Assembly: GCF_022768985.1 (NCBI RefSeq)
Contig: NZ_JALEKL010000012.1
Span: 1 to 35,478, forward strand
Origin: Methanosphaera sp.
Lineage (GTDB): Archaea; Methanobacteriota; Methanobacteria; Methanobacteriales; Methanobacteriaceae
Reading direction: 5' to 3'
Length of the DNA: 35,478 nt
How positions within the stretch are numbered: position 1 is the stretch's first letter; each line of letters starts with the position of its first letter. Below, piece by piece: positions 25,302 through 35,051 of the stretch. The position numbers were made by a program, and so were the translations under genes. Below the pieces are notes generated by a model that did not search any database, was not told where the DNA came from, and saw only the letters and a program-made list of their open reading frames with translations.

Positions 25302-28277
25302 TTATGATAATAATCCTTTGTAAATATCATCAAAAATAATACCTTCAATTCTTTCTCTTGATTCCCTGTCCTTAATTAGTAATGAACTTAAATCTTTTGT
25401 AGAATCTGATGAATTTACTAAGTTATTAATCAAATATTGTTTAAAACTATTCTTATCTGACTCATTACTAAAAACTGAGGATCTAAATTCTTCTTTAGAA
25501 TTATTTTTTACTGAATCTTTTAAAATACTAGAATTAATCATATCTTCTTTTATTTTATTTATTAATGAACAACCATCATCAATATCAAAATCCTTTCCTT
25601 TTTGATCATGAAGCATTTTAAGTATTTCAGATAAATGAATTTCTTTATCATCTACACTTACAATATTACTACTTTGATTAGTTCCATGTATTATCTCATT
25701 TTCACAGATAATACCTTTATGATATTCATCTTTTTTTTGTTGTTTAACTTCACTAATAGCAATAAGACCATCTAAGTTACATTTAAATTCATATTGACTT
25801 TTCAAATATGTACTTAAAGATGAAAATAAATTATATTTTATATGAAGAGATTTATCTTTAAAATCTGAAGATAAAGTTAAAAATTCATAAACTCTGATAA
25901 ATTTATGTATTAACTTTCTAAGTTTATCTCTTTCATCTTCTGGAATATTTTCAATCTTTGAAATTTCAGATTGAATAAATTTAATTAATTCTTTTGTATT
26001 ATTATTATCACTTAATGATTTATTGAAATTTCTAAGATCTTCCATGCTTATGTTATAATATTTATTAATCTTTAATTCTAATTCATAGATACTTCCTACT
26101 GATAAGATATCACCTAAAAGTGTTGTTTGAGTATAATATTGTGAAAATGCTTCTTTAATATCTTTATAATCGTTTTCAAAGTCAAGAATAAAAGTATTCT
26201 TATTTGATGAATATGTTCTATTAAGTCTTGAAAGTGTTTGAACAGCATTAACTCCTCTTAATTCTTTACAAATATACATTGCACAAAGTTTTGGTTGATC
26301 AAAACCTGTCTGATATTTATTTGCAACAATTAATATTCTATTTTCATCTTTATCAAATACACTTGGAAGTTTATCTGCAGAAAATCCATTTATACTCTCT
26401 TCACTAAATTCACCATCATATCCTTTAAGTTTTACCTTATCTGTAAAAGCCACAAGAGGAATATTAATATCAAGATGCTTTTCAGCAATATATTTTTTAA
26501 TAGCTAAGTAATATTTAACAACAGCTTCTCTTGATGAGGTAACAATCATAGCTTTAGATTTACCACCTAGTTCACCATTTACATTACATAAAAAGTGTTT
26601 AATTATAATTTCTACTCTTTGTTTAATATTTTCATCATCGAGTGAAATAGCTTTTTTAATTTCACCCATTGCTTCACGTGGCTTATACTTGGGATCTTTT
26701 GATGTTATCTTCTCAATATTACAATATGTTTCATATGTTGTGTAATTTTTAAGTACATCAAGAATAAATTTTTCCTCTATTGCTTGTTTCATAGAATATA
26801 TATGGAAAGGTTCTTTTTGTCCTTTATTATTTTTTCTTCCGAATAAATTTAATGTTGAATCTTTAGGTGTTGCTGTAAAAGCAAATGTTGAAATATTATC
26901 CTGTTTTCCATGAGCTTTCATATCCTTTTCAATAAACTGATTAGGTGTATCCATACTTTCTTTTGATGATAAAGTTTTATATACAGATCGCATTTCCTCA
27001 CCTGAAGTTGAAGAATGAGCCTCATCAATAATAAGAGCAAATTTCTTATTTTGCATAGATTGTACTTTATCTATTATGTAATTAAATTTCTGAATTGTTG
27101 ATATGATAATTTTATTATTTCCCTCCAAAGCTTCGGCAAGATCAATAGATGTACAACTATTATCCATAGACTTAATAAAACCTCCTTGATGTTCCAGACT
27201 ATTAATTGCATCTTGAAGTTGTCTATCAACAACTATACGATCAGTAATAATTAAAACACTATCAAAAATAATTTCATCAGACTCATTATGAAGAGAAGCT
27301 AACCTATATGCAAGCCAAGCAATAGACTTAGTTTTTCCACTACCTGCACTATGCTGAATTAAATAGTTCTTAGATGAACCATTAACCATGACATCTTCAA
27401 GAATTTTATGCACAACATCACGCTGATGATACCTTGGAAAGATTAATGATTTTTCTTTAACAATATTACCTGTATTTTCATCAACAACTCTTTTTTCATC
27501 TAAAAAAATAAACTTACTAATTAACTCAATAATTGAATCCTTAGTTAAAATATCCTCCCACATATAAGAAACTTTACAAACTTGATCATCATCACTAGGA
27601 TTTCCAGCACCCTTATTTATACCACTTCCACTACCCCTATTAAATGGTAGAAAAACAGTGGAATCTCCATCAAGTTTAGTTGTCATATAAACATTTTCAA
27701 GATCCATTGCAAAATTAACAAGACAACCACAATTAAACTTAAAAAGTCTTCCATCAGGATCTCTACTCTCTTTATACTGATCAATAGCATCATAATAAGA
27801 TTGACCTGAAAAATTACTTTTAAGCTCAAAACTCATAATAGCAAAACCATTAAGAAAAATAACAAGATCAACTCTTTCCTTATCAGATGCATGAACCTCT
27901 TCAATAACAGATAAAATATTATTACCATAATTTACTACAAGATCATCATTAAAAGAGTTAGCAGGCTTATTATACATCAAATTAACCTTAATATTTGAAA
28001 TAGTAACACCATGTTTAAGAGCATAAAGCAAACCAGTATCATTTTTGATAACTCTATTAATCTCACTAACTATCTCATTAAGATCTCCATGATATACTTC
28101 TTTAAGTTCACTTAATGTATCAGGCTGAGTTTTAGATAAAAAATCAAAAAATAAGTCACAATCCATAGCACAAGATTTATCAAAATCATGACTTTTTCTT
28201 ATAATAAAATTATTTTCATCCTTAAGATAATTAATAAAAAACCTCTGAAAATCACATTCTTTAAGAACATTAATCAT
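25302..28277 (-). CDS. hsdR: type I restriction enzyme R subunit (endonuclease/translocase)
   Basis: This is the motor and nuclease subunit of a type I restriction system. The 991-aa length is typical. The N-terminal PD-(D/E)xK nuclease site is visible as RVDLVIF...FELKS (Asp137, Glu151, Lys153). The SF2 motor follows: Walker A HSAGSGKTKS (309-318), LIITDRIVVDRQLQ, DEAH (418-421), FTATP, and the second half ILIVANKYQTGFDQPKL with VQTLSRLNRTY (motif VI). The C-terminal about 300 residues are helical. The start ATG overlaps the hsdS end by 8 bp, so the two are translationally coupled. The system runs hsdM-hsdS-hsdR. The reading frame is intact. Confidence 0.93.
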   Translation of the reverse strand: MINVLKECDFQRFFINYLKDENNFIIRKSHDFDKSCAMDCDLFFDFLSKTQPDTLSELKEVYHGDLNEIVSEINRVIKNDTGLLYALKHGVTISNIKVNLMYNKPANSFNDDLVVNYGNNILSVIEEVHASDKERVDLVIFLNGFAIMSFELKSNFSGQSYYDAIDQYKESRDPDGRLFKFNCGCLVNFAMDLENVYMTTKLDGDSTVFLPFNRGSGSGINKGAGNPSDDDQVCKVSYMWEDILTKDSIIELISKFIFLDEKRVVDENTGNIVKEKSLIFPRYHQRDVVHKILEDVMVNGSSKNYLIQHSAGSGKTKSIAWLAYRLASLHNESDEIIFDSVLIITDRIVVDRQLQDAINSLEHQGGFIKSMDNSCTSIDLAEALEGNNKIIISTIQKFNYIIDKVQSMQNKKFALIIDEAHSSTSGEEMRSVYKTLSSKESMDTPNQFIEKDMKAHGKQDNISTFAFTATPKDSTLNLFGRKNNKGQKEPFHIYSMKQAIEEKFILDVLKNYTTYETYCNIEKITSKDPKYKPREAMGEIKKAISLDDENIKQRVEIIIKHFLCNVNGELGGKSKAMIVTSSREAVVKYYLAIKKYIAEKHLDINIPLVAFTDKVKLKGYDGEFSEESINGFSADKLPSVFDKDENRILIVANKYQTGFDQPKLCAMYICKELRGVNAVQTLSRLNRTYSSNKNTFILDFENDYKDIKEAFSQYYTQTTLLGDILSVGSIYELELKINKYYNISMEDLRNFNKSLSDNNNTKELIKFIQSEISKIENIPEDERDKLRKLIHKFIRVYEFLTLSSDFKDKSLHIKYNLFSSLSTYLKSQYEFKCNLDGLIAISEVKQQKKDEYHKGIICENEIIHGTNQSSNIVSVDDKEIHLSEILKMLHDQKGKDFDIDDGCSLINKIKEDMINSSILKDSVKNNSKEEFRSSVFSNESDKNSFKQYLINNLVNSSDSTKDLSSLLIKDRESRERIEGIIFDDIYKGLLS

Positions 28278-29474
28278 CTACCATAACCTCTTTTTTACCT
28301 GTCACATACTCATAAATAAGAGACTTCTCATACTCCTTAAGAACCTCTAACTGCTCCTCTTTTAAAGCAATAACTTCATCAATACTAGAAACCTTCTCAT
28401 CTAAATACTCAGCAATTTCTTCTTGTTCTTTTAATGATGGTAATGGAATATATTGATTTTTTATTGTTGTTGCTGTAATTAATGGTTGTGCAGTTCCTGA
28501 AGCTAATAAATCATATGGTAATAATTTAAGTACATAATATAAAAATCTAAGATTTATATGAGTATTATTTTTAATTATTAATGCATTATCTGATACCCAA
28601 ACATCTTTAACTATGAAAAAAGTTCCAGTAGTTTTTACTTTTGCTCCAACCCTTCCCATTATTAAAACTTCCTCATATACATTTTTTTTATTTATATTTC
28701 CAATTTTTCCATTTGCACCCATGATATCATATTTACCATTATCTACATAATCATTCTTTGAAACATATTCACCACTATTAATACTACAAACACTTTTTAT
28801 TTTGGAAGTTCTCCAGTTTTCAGGTATCTTATCTATCCATTCAACACCACTATCTTTCAAAGAAACATTATCATCAAGTCCCCTTGTAACTACTTCAGAA
28901 ATTAATGATAACTTATACTCTTTAAGAATTTGAACTTGTTCTTTAATTTCATGAGAAATTTCATTTATATCTGAACATTTTTTATTTAAATAATTTGTAA
29001 TTTCTTTTTGTTCTGATATTGGAGGAAGTAAAAAAGGCATACTTTTTAGAAAATTTCCATCCACATGTGGAATTCCCATCCCATTAGTATTCTTTTTAAG
29101 TTCAATTTCCATAAATTTTAAATAAAATTTTCCATAATCATTTATTAATTTCTGATGATTCTTAGATAATATTGCTGTTGTAGAAGGTGCATATCCTTTA
29201 GGATGATCTAAAATAATTTCACCTGCTTTAGATCCATCCCATAATAATAGAATATCATCTTCTTCTACTAAATCACCATCTTCAGCATATTTTAACACTA
29301 CATCTTTTCCCCTAATATAATCCATAGATAAATATGGAGTTAAAGAGTTATCATCATAAAATTTAGAAGGTAATTTAGCTTTTTTAATATTATAAACAAA
29401 TTTAAGTCTTAATTTTCCCAATGATCTGGAATTACTCCAAGCCATTCAACTCCACTATCTTTAAAATTAGACAT
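28270..29474 (-). CDS. hsdS: type I restriction specificity subunit, frameshifted near its start
   Basis: HsdS chooses the DNA target. The true start is ATG 29474, 2 bp after the hsdM stop with AGGAGATT before it, giving MSNFKDSGVEWLGVIPDHWE followed by Asn and a TAA at 29411-29409. Adding one A to the AAAA run at 29413-29416 would read on as KLRLKFVYNI into the long frame. That frame on its own starts at ATG 29445 and runs 391 aa. The centre repeats the N-terminal phrase (KDSGVEWIDKIPENW), supporting the repair. Two target domains alternate with coiled-coil spacers (ISEQKEITNYLNKK and LKEQEEIAEYLDEKVSSIDE). It could be inactive, shortened by restart at 29445, or a sequence error. Confidence 0.85.
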
Positions 29475-29476
29475 TT

Positions 29477-31570
29477 TTAATCTCCTAATTTATTAACCTT
29501 TTCATTCATCATCTTTTCTAATTTAAGAAATTTATCTAATAGAATATTACTTGAAGTTGGTTTCTGATATTTGTAAAAACACTTATTGAATGATATTTCA
29601 GCTCCTTCTTTTTTGGAATCCTTTTTAGCTGAAATTCGCGTATTTTCATTTACAAATGGTAATACTTCCTTTTCAAAATATTCATTAATATTTACAGTAG
29701 ATGGTATAATTTCTGTAATTTTTGAATCTGGTTCAGTATCATATCTCACTCCTCCTCTTTTATTCCTCTCAGGAGGTAAAGTTTCATCTCTAACTGAAAG
29801 ACCTTTCATAATTTGATTTACCTTATTTGTGAGTTCTTTTTTACTATTAAAAATATCTTTAAGAATATCTAATAGTATTGGTTCAAATTCTTCTGAAGTT
29901 GTATAAATTTCATCTGAAATATTATTTGTTAATGAATCCATAATTGCATAATATGTAGATTCATTTTTTCTAAATTTTTCAAGTTTTGTTTTATCTTCTT
30001 TTTTAATTTTTTCTCCATTCAATTCTTTATTTAATAATTCTTCATATTTATTTTTATTAAAAAAACTTGATAAATTAGATTCACTCATTTTATTTATTCT
30101 TTCTTCAGTTATTGCATAATTTCTTTGAAGTGGTTGTTCTATTGTATATTGACATAATATAAATTCTTGATTATCATATATTTTTGAGTATTCATTTTCT
30201 TCAAAATCATGATATAACTTTGTAATTTTTTCTATATGTTCTGGTCTTATTTCATATTGTTTATTTCCTAATGAATTTCCTAATTTCTTTTTAAATGAAG
30301 ATGCATCTATTAACTGAATTTTACCTCTTCTTTTTTCTGATTTATTTTTAGATATGATCCAAATATATGTGGAAATTCCTGTGTTGTAAAACATATTATC
30401 TGATAATTGAATTATTGATTCTACATAATCATTTTCAAGTATCCATTTTCTTATTTTAGAATTACCTGAGGTTATTGTTCCACTAAATAAAGGTGAACCA
30501 TTTGATATTATTGCTGCTCTTCCATTATCTGCTAGTTTATTTATTGATGATTGTAAGAAAAGTAACTGCATATCTCCCCCATTAGGTACTCCTGCAGGAA
30601 AACGTCCATTTTCTTTTTTGGCTTCTTGATTTACTGCATTTTCCACTCCTTCTGCTGCTTTTTTACCTTTCCATGCTAATCCAAATGGTGGATTTTCAAA
30701 TAAAAATCGCATTTTCTCATCTTCAAAACAATCAGAAATCATAGTATCTTGAAGTTTAATATTACTTGTGTCTTGTCCTCTAATTAGCATTTCAGCAAGA
30801 CATAATGCATATGATTCTGGATTTACTTCCTGTGAGTAAAGTTTTACATTTGCATCAGGATTTTCATGTAAAATATAATCCATTGCTGTAGTTAGCATTC
30901 CTCCTGTTCCTGCTGCTTGATCAAGAATTTTCACTATTTTTTGTTTTTCATTTAAAACATCTTCACAACCTTCAGATAGTACCAATGAAACCATTAAACG
31001 AATAATATCTCTTCCTGTATAATGATCTCCTGCTTCTGCATTTTCTGAAAATCTTCTTATAAGATCTTCAAAAATATAACCCATTTTTATATTATCCACA
31101 TTTTTTGGATTTAAATCAACTTCACTAAATTTTTGTATAACTTCATTTAATCTATTAGATGCGTAAAGTTTTTCTATTTCTCTTTCAAAATCTAAGTTTT
31201 TAATAATATCAACTACATTTGGTGAAAAAGCATTAATATATTTTTTAAAGTTTTCAACAATATTTTCTTGATCATCTAATAATTTTTTTAGGGTAAAATC
31301 ACTTTTATTGTAAAATTGATGTTTTGAAAAAGTATATAACACTTCATCTGGATAATTATCCTTATTTTTAAGTACTTCTTCTTTTGTATCTTCAAGTGCA
31401 CATTCAAATCTTCTAATAACTACCATTGGTAGTATAACATCTTTATATTTATCACTTGTATATGGTCCTCGTAGTTTATTTGCTATATTCCATATCATAT
31501 CAGATTCTTTTTTAATATCTACTGAATTATTTTCATCCCATACTGTAAATGTTGTATTTTCTTCAGACAT
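29477..31570 (-). CDS. hsdM: type I modification subunit, adenine-N6 DNA methyltransferase
   Basis: HsdM protects host DNA and is also needed for restriction. The 697-aa product has the N-terminal helical domain (WNIANKLRGPYTSDKYKDVI, then LPMVVIRRFECALE), the docking segment FSENAEAGDHYTGRDIIRLM, the SAM site DQAAGTGGM (217-225; family DPACGTGG) and the catalytic NPPF (293-296). After about residue 480 there is a Lys/Glu-rich C-terminal region with RGGVRYDTEPDSKITEIIPS. It is longer than the classic 500-aa form, as in some families with an extended tail. GAGGGAATG precedes the start. It is the first gene of the hsd operon and is intact. Confidence 0.93.
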   Translation of the reverse strand: MSEENTTFTVWDENNSVDIKKESDMIWNIANKLRGPYTSDKYKDVILPMVVIRRFECALEDTKEEVLKNKDNYPDEVLYTFSKHQFYNKSDFTLKKLLDDQENIVENFKKYINAFSPNVVDIIKNLDFEREIEKLYASNRLNEVIQKFSEVDLNPKNVDNIKMGYIFEDLIRRFSENAEAGDHYTGRDIIRLMVSLVLSEGCEDVLNEKQKIVKILDQAAGTGGMLTTAMDYILHENPDANVKLYSQEVNPESYALCLAEMLIRGQDTSNIKLQDTMISDCFEDEKMRFLFENPPFGLAWKGKKAAEGVENAVNQEAKKENGRFPAGVPNGGDMQLLFLQSSINKLADNGRAAIISNGSPLFSGTITSGNSKIRKWILENDYVESIIQLSDNMFYNTGISTYIWIISKNKSEKRRGKIQLIDASSFKKKLGNSLGNKQYEIRPEHIEKITKLYHDFEENEYSKIYDNQEFILCQYTIEQPLQRNYAITEERINKMSESNLSSFFNKNKYEELLNKELNGEKIKKEDKTKLEKFRKNESTYYAIMDSLTNNISDEIYTTSEEFEPILLDILKDIFNSKKELTNKVNQIMKGLSVRDETLPPERNKRGGVRYDTEPDSKITEIIPSTVNINEYFEKEVLPFVNENTRISAKKDSKKEGAEISFNKCFYKYQKPTSSNILLDKFLKLEKMMNEKVNKLGD

Positions 31571-31788
31571 TACATTCCCTCATTATCTTTTTTTAAATTA
31601 TTAAATTAAGTACGAAAAATGAATATAAATTATTATTTTTAATTAAAACACTTGCAAATAGTTTTATAATATTATTAATTCCATATTTTTTTAATTATAC
31701 TGAATAAAAGTTCTTTCATTTTTCTAATATTTCTTTTAATATATTATTTAGTATTAAAAAATAATAAAATTTACAGTATTATGCTATG
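31571..31788. other. AT-rich spacer with hsd promoter
   Basis: No gene is seen. On the minus strand AATTTATATTC (31619-31632 region) is a TATA candidate about 55 nt before the hsdM start. The remainder up to the nitroreductase gene end is AT-rich without clear structure. Confidence 0.3.
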
Positions 31789-31828
31789 AAAAAAAAGTTT
31801 TTATAAAAAAAAGAGATAAATTGGTGGT
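31789..31828 (-). terminator. nitroreductase gene end, double oligo-T
   Basis: On the minus strand ACCACC is followed by T8 (31805-31812), an 8-nt spacer and T8 (31789-31796). Confidence 0.5.
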
Positions 31829-31847
31829 TATAGTTATTGAAATATCC

Positions 31848-32354
31848 TTAGATATATTCAACTAGTTCACTTAATTCTTTACGTGGTGCATCACGTGGCT
31901 GTGCATCTGGATATCCTAGTGGTGTAAGAAGTACAGGATGTTCTTCATCAGAAAGATCTAGTAGTTCTGCCATTGCTTTTTCATGGAATGCTGCAATGTA
32001 GCATGTTCCAAGTCCTAGTTCTGTTGCTTGTAGTATCATATGATCCATTACTATTGTTGCATCTATTTCATTAAGATTTTTTATATCCCATGGTCTTGTC
32101 CATGCATCGTTTGCTTTACTTACAACTGCAAGTACATATGGTGCTTGGACTATCCATTCTTTATTGTATGATTTTAGTATTGCTTCACGATTTTTCTTTG
32201 TATCAATTACATATACTTTGAATGCTTGACTATTTACACCTGTTGGTGCAAGTTGTGCTGCTTTTAGGATTTTTTCGAGTTTTTCATCTTCTACAGGGCG
32301 ATCCTGGTATCCTCGTACACTATATCTTTTTTCTATTACTTCTTCAACTGACAT
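31848..32354 (-). CDS. nitroreductase-family flavoprotein
   Basis: The 168-aa protein begins with the FMN-binding signature RYSVRGYQDRPVEDEKLEKI, then AAQLAPTGVNSQAFKVYVI, IVMDHMILQATELGLGTCYI and LTPLGYPD. These are the standard motifs of NAD(P)H-dependent, FMN-containing nitroreductases. It is on the short side, as are many anaerobe members. The physiological substrate is unknown. GGAGG precedes ATG at good spacing. It lies 27 bp after the ZPR1-like gene on the same strand, so the two may be co-transcribed. Confidence 0.88.
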   Translation of the reverse strand: MSVEEVIEKRYSVRGYQDRPVEDEKLEKILKAAQLAPTGVNSQAFKVYVIDTKKNREAILKSYNKEWIVQAPYVLAVVSKANDAWTRPWDIKNLNEIDATIVMDHMILQATELGLGTCYIAAFHEKAMAELLDLSDEEHPVLLTPLGYPDAQPRDAPRKELSELVEYI

Positions 32355-32381
32355 GTTAATTTTCCTCCATTATATTATTAT

Positions 32382-32990
32382 TTATTCATCTTCTAGGTCG
32401 TCTTCATCTATTATTGTAAATCCTGTTTCTAATGATTCTGCTTCTTGTTGTGTTAGTATTTCCATTTTTGCATCATCATCATCTATCATACTGTTTCCAA
32501 ATGGATCTTCAAGTATCAGGTCCACTGTTTTATCTCCACTTTTTACAGCGAAGATGTTTCTTAGTATTGCCAGTGCATTGTCTTGTATTTCATCGTTTCC
32601 ATCATTTAGTAGTAGTGCCTGGTTTACTGCATCTTCAAATCTATTTAGTATTCCTTCTACATTTGATACATATCCCTGTGATTTTGATCCTGGTTCTACT
32701 TTTAGTCCAAGTTCTGGTATTGTTAGTGTTGCTGTTTGTGATTTTGCAACTCTTGAATTTAGTTTCTGAGTATCTATCTTTAATGTGTATCTTGAAGGAT
32801 CATGATGGTCGAGACATATATTGTCTGCTGATTGGTATCCACATTTTTCACATCTTACAGCAGTTTCTAGTATGTTTCCAAAGTATGGTATGTTGTCTGT
32901 TTTGTTTGTTACAACTAGTGTGTTTTCAGAGTTACATACAGGACAGTCTGATCTCATTTCATTATCTTGTTTTTCATCTATTTTTTGCAT
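32382..32990 (-). CDS. ZPR1-type zinc-finger protein
   Basis: The 202-aa protein has one C4 zinc finger (CPVCNSENTL...AVRCEKCGYQS, about residues 16-52). The typical ZPR1 extension follows: YTLKIDTQKLNSRVAKSQTA, then LTIPELGLKVEPGSKSQGYV, SNVEGILNRF and DPFGNSMI. Eukaryotic ZPR1 has two such modules and binds translation elongation factor 1A; archaeal proteins have one. A role with EF-1A is inference from the family. It ends with an acidic tail (TIIDEDDLEDE). GGTGTC precedes ATG. It lies 27 bp from the pgk2-like gene upstream, suggesting an operon of kinase, ZPR1 and nitroreductase. Confidence 0.85.
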   Translation of the reverse strand: MQKIDEKQDNEMRSDCPVCNSENTLVVTNKTDNIPYFGNILETAVRCEKCGYQSADNICLDHHDPSRYTLKIDTQKLNSRVAKSQTATLTIPELGLKVEPGSKSQGYVSNVEGILNRFEDAVNQALLLNDGNDEIQDNALAILRNIFAVKSGDKTVDLILEDPFGNSMIDDDDAKMEILTQQEAESLETGFTIIDEDDLEDE

Positions 32991-33017
32991 CTTGACACCA
33001 TATATTTTATTTATTTT

Positions 33018-33989
33018 TTAGTTTTCATCTTCTTGTATATTATTTATCTCGCTTTTATTATATAGTAGGTTTTTTTCTTTAAGTTCACGTATTATCTTAT
33101 TTAGTCGTCTTTTATCTGGTGCATATATCTTGTGTGAGTAGATGTTATCTGATAATTCAAATAGTGCTTCTAGTGATTTTCTTTCATTTGTTTTTCTATC
33201 TTCATCATCTATGTTTCGTGTTAGTTGATTTTCATCATCTATACATCTGATAAATGGCTGACTAAATCCTGGAAGATAGTAGCCTACATTTACTATTCGT
33301 CCACAATTGTTTGTAATTATATCTTGTGCTTCTCCTATTTTATCAATAGGGTTTTTAAGATAGATTATTTCTGATACTTCATTTATATATTGCATCATCT
33401 TTTTAATAGTTTCATCTTTATCTGTATTGTTATATATTACAGGTACCTTGAAAAGTTCTGCCTTTTCAATTAAATCATTATTAATAATACGATTTTCCTT
33501 GAAATAGTCAAGTTGTGTTCCACCACGTTTTATTGCCATTGCACGTTGAATAAAACGTTCCTTGTGTGTTTGTTCATCTGTTGTAAGAATAAAAAAGTAT
33601 ACATGTGCAAAGTTTTCAAACTGTTTAACATCAATAAGACCAGGAACAAGATGTACACCTTCTATGATAATTGAATCCTTATCACGTATTGATCTTGCAA
33701 TAACTTTTTCAATTGCTGGAATTACAAACGATGAATGTTCCTCAAATCCTGCTACTATTAGTTTTTCTTCATCTGGAAAATTAAATTCATCACGAAGAGA
33801 TGTATATGCATCATATGATGATTTATGTAGTGCTGGTGCATACTCAGATCCTATAACTCCACGTACTATTTCACGTATAAAATCTGTTTCAATTAAATAT
33901 TTTATATCGAGTTTTTTTGATATTTCATATGCAATAGTTGACTTTCCCACACCTGATGCTGAACCAATTAAAATTACATAAGGCTTCAT
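33018..33989 (-). CDS. 2-phosphoglycerate kinase (cyclic 2,3-diphosphoglycerate pathway)
   Basis: The 323-aa protein has a P-loop, GSASGVGKST (9-18), at the very N-terminus. It then has DFIREIVRGVIGSEYAPALH, FEEHSSFVIPAIEKVI, SIIIEGVHLVPGLI, and a C-terminal region with GRIVNVGYYLPGFSQPFIRC. These match archaeal 2-phosphoglycerate kinase, which makes 2,3-diphosphoglycerate on the way to the cyclic compound found in Methanobacteriales. The substrate is not shown by sequence alone and related P-loop kinases exist. GGTGTGAT lies before ATG. The final about 30 residues are basic and then acidic. Confidence 0.85.
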   Translation of the reverse strand: MKPYVILIGSASGVGKSTIAYEISKKLDIKYLIETDFIREIVRGVIGSEYAPALHKSSYDAYTSLRDEFNFPDEEKLIVAGFEEHSSFVIPAIEKVIARSIRDKDSIIIEGVHLVPGLIDVKQFENFAHVYFFILTTDEQTHKERFIQRAMAIKRGGTQLDYFKENRIINNDLIEKAELFKVPVIYNNTDKDETIKKMMQYINEVSEIIYLKNPIDKIGEAQDIITNNCGRIVNVGYYLPGFSQPFIRCIDDENQLTRNIDDEDRKTNERKSLEALFELSDNIYSHKIYAPDKRRLNKIIRELKEKNLLYNKSEINNIQEDEN

Positions 33990-34196
33990 TTAAATCACAC
34001 CTTCTTAAAACAATTACATTATAATAATACACATATTCATTAATTCTATTTTTATATTAAAAATATATAATTTTTCAACAATCTAATAATACTTTTAATT
34101 AAATATTATAGTTTTTAATACTTATCTATTTTAATAGGATAAATATTTTAATTAAAAAAAAGAAGATTTTTACTTTAAATTTTTAAATATAACAAT
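33990..34196. other. AT-rich spacer between Hsp20 gene end and kinase start
   Basis: No gene and no clear regulatory site beyond AT-rich tracts; the promoter of the kinase operon should lie here. Confidence 0.3.
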
Positions 34197-34238
34197 AAAA
34201 AAAAAAGGAATAATATTTTAATTATAAAAAAAAAGGAG
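34197..34238 (-). terminator. Hsp20 gene end, double oligo-T
   Basis: On the minus strand CTTCTCC is followed by T10 (34225-34234) and, 18 nt further, T10 (34197-34206). Confidence 0.45.
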
Positions 34239-34254
34239 AAGTTGAAAAGAAAAT

Positions 34255-34839
34255 TTACATTATTTCTACGTCAACTTTTCTTCCTTTAATTTTAGGTACT
34301 GTAATTGTAAGTACAGAATCTTCAAATTCTGCTGTTACTTCATTAATTGCTACTTCTTCTGGAAGTGGAATTACAGTTTTTGTTAATCCTGAACATCTTG
34401 TACTTTTAATTAATTTTACATCTTCTGGTATATCTTCTGGGAATGTTGCATCTACTTCTATTGATTCTGTTGAAATTTTAAGTGATACATCATCTTTTGC
34501 TACACGTGGAAGATCAATTTTTGCTACAAGATCTTCTTCTGTTACATATAAATCAAATGCTGGTTTGTTTGTTCTTAATTCTTCTACTGTTTTATTAAAT
34601 TCTGACTGTTTTGATTTAATATTTTCAAAGAGATCTCCAAGTATACGATCAGCTGCTTTTTTAGCTTCATCTTTTACTTCATTACCATATACTTCATAGT
34701 CTACACTATCAGTTTTAGCTTCACTTTCATCTGCTTCAACTTTTTCATCTGCAACTTTTTCTTCAACATCTATCTTTTCTACTTCTTCAACTTCTATTAC
34801 ATTTTCATCTTTATTTTCTATATTTTTTTCATCTGCCAT
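34255..34839 (-). CDS. small heat shock protein, Hsp20/alpha-crystallin family
   Basis: About 194 aa. The alpha-crystallin domain spans about residues 95-190: PAFDLYVTEEDLVAKIDLPR, VSLKISTESIEVDATF, RCSGLTKTVIPLPEEVAINE and FEDSVLTITVPKIKG. Before it lies a long N-terminal region (1-60) rich in Glu, Asp, Lys and Val, more acidic than in most archaeal Hsp20 proteins. ATG at 34839 is preferred; GTG at 34854 adds a few residues but lacks a site and falls where transcription probably starts. It is a molecular chaperone holding unfolded protein. Confidence 0.88.
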   Translation of the reverse strand: MADEKNIENKDENVIEVEEVEKIDVEEKVADEKVEADESEAKTDSVDYEVYGNEVKDEAKKAADRILGDLFENIKSKQSEFNKTVEELRTNKPAFDLYVTEEDLVAKIDLPRVAKDDVSLKISTESIEVDATFPEDIPEDVKLIKSTRCSGLTKTVIPLPEEVAINEVTAEFEDSVLTITVPKIKGRKVDVEIM

Positions 34840-34861
34840 TTTATTTGACCACACTATAAAT

Positions 34862-34870
34862 TTTTATAAT
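34862..34870 (-). promoter_or_regulatory. Hsp20 TATA-like element (nearly leaderless transcript)
   Basis: On the minus strand TATAAAAAT lies about 25 bp before ATG 34839, so transcription would begin almost at the start codon. Confidence 0.35.
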
Positions 34871-35006
34871 ACATAATTTTAGTAAAGTATTATTTAAATA
34901 TTTGTTATTTTTACATATTAAATCCTTTTAAAATACATAAAAAAGTATATGAAACTATGAAAAAATATGAAAAAAATAGTTTAGTTAAAATTTTAGTTAA
35001 TATATT

Positions 35007-35028
35007 AAAAAAAAAGTATAAAAAAAAA
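35007..35028 (-). terminator. GTPase gene end, double oligo-T
   Basis: On the minus strand T9 (35020-35028) and T9 (35007-35015) are separated by 4 nt, about 25-45 nt after the stop codon. Confidence 0.45.
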
Positions 35029-35051
35029 TAAATAAGTGAAGATGTGTATAT

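Noticed and set aside
25302-31570. Phage or transposon carrying the restriction system
   Set aside because: No integrase, transposase, terminal repeats or target duplication was seen at either side.
32432-32995. 187-codon plus-strand frame opposite the ZPR1 gene
   Set aside because: Low-complexity Leu/His shadow; the zinc finger gene on the other strand is clearly real.
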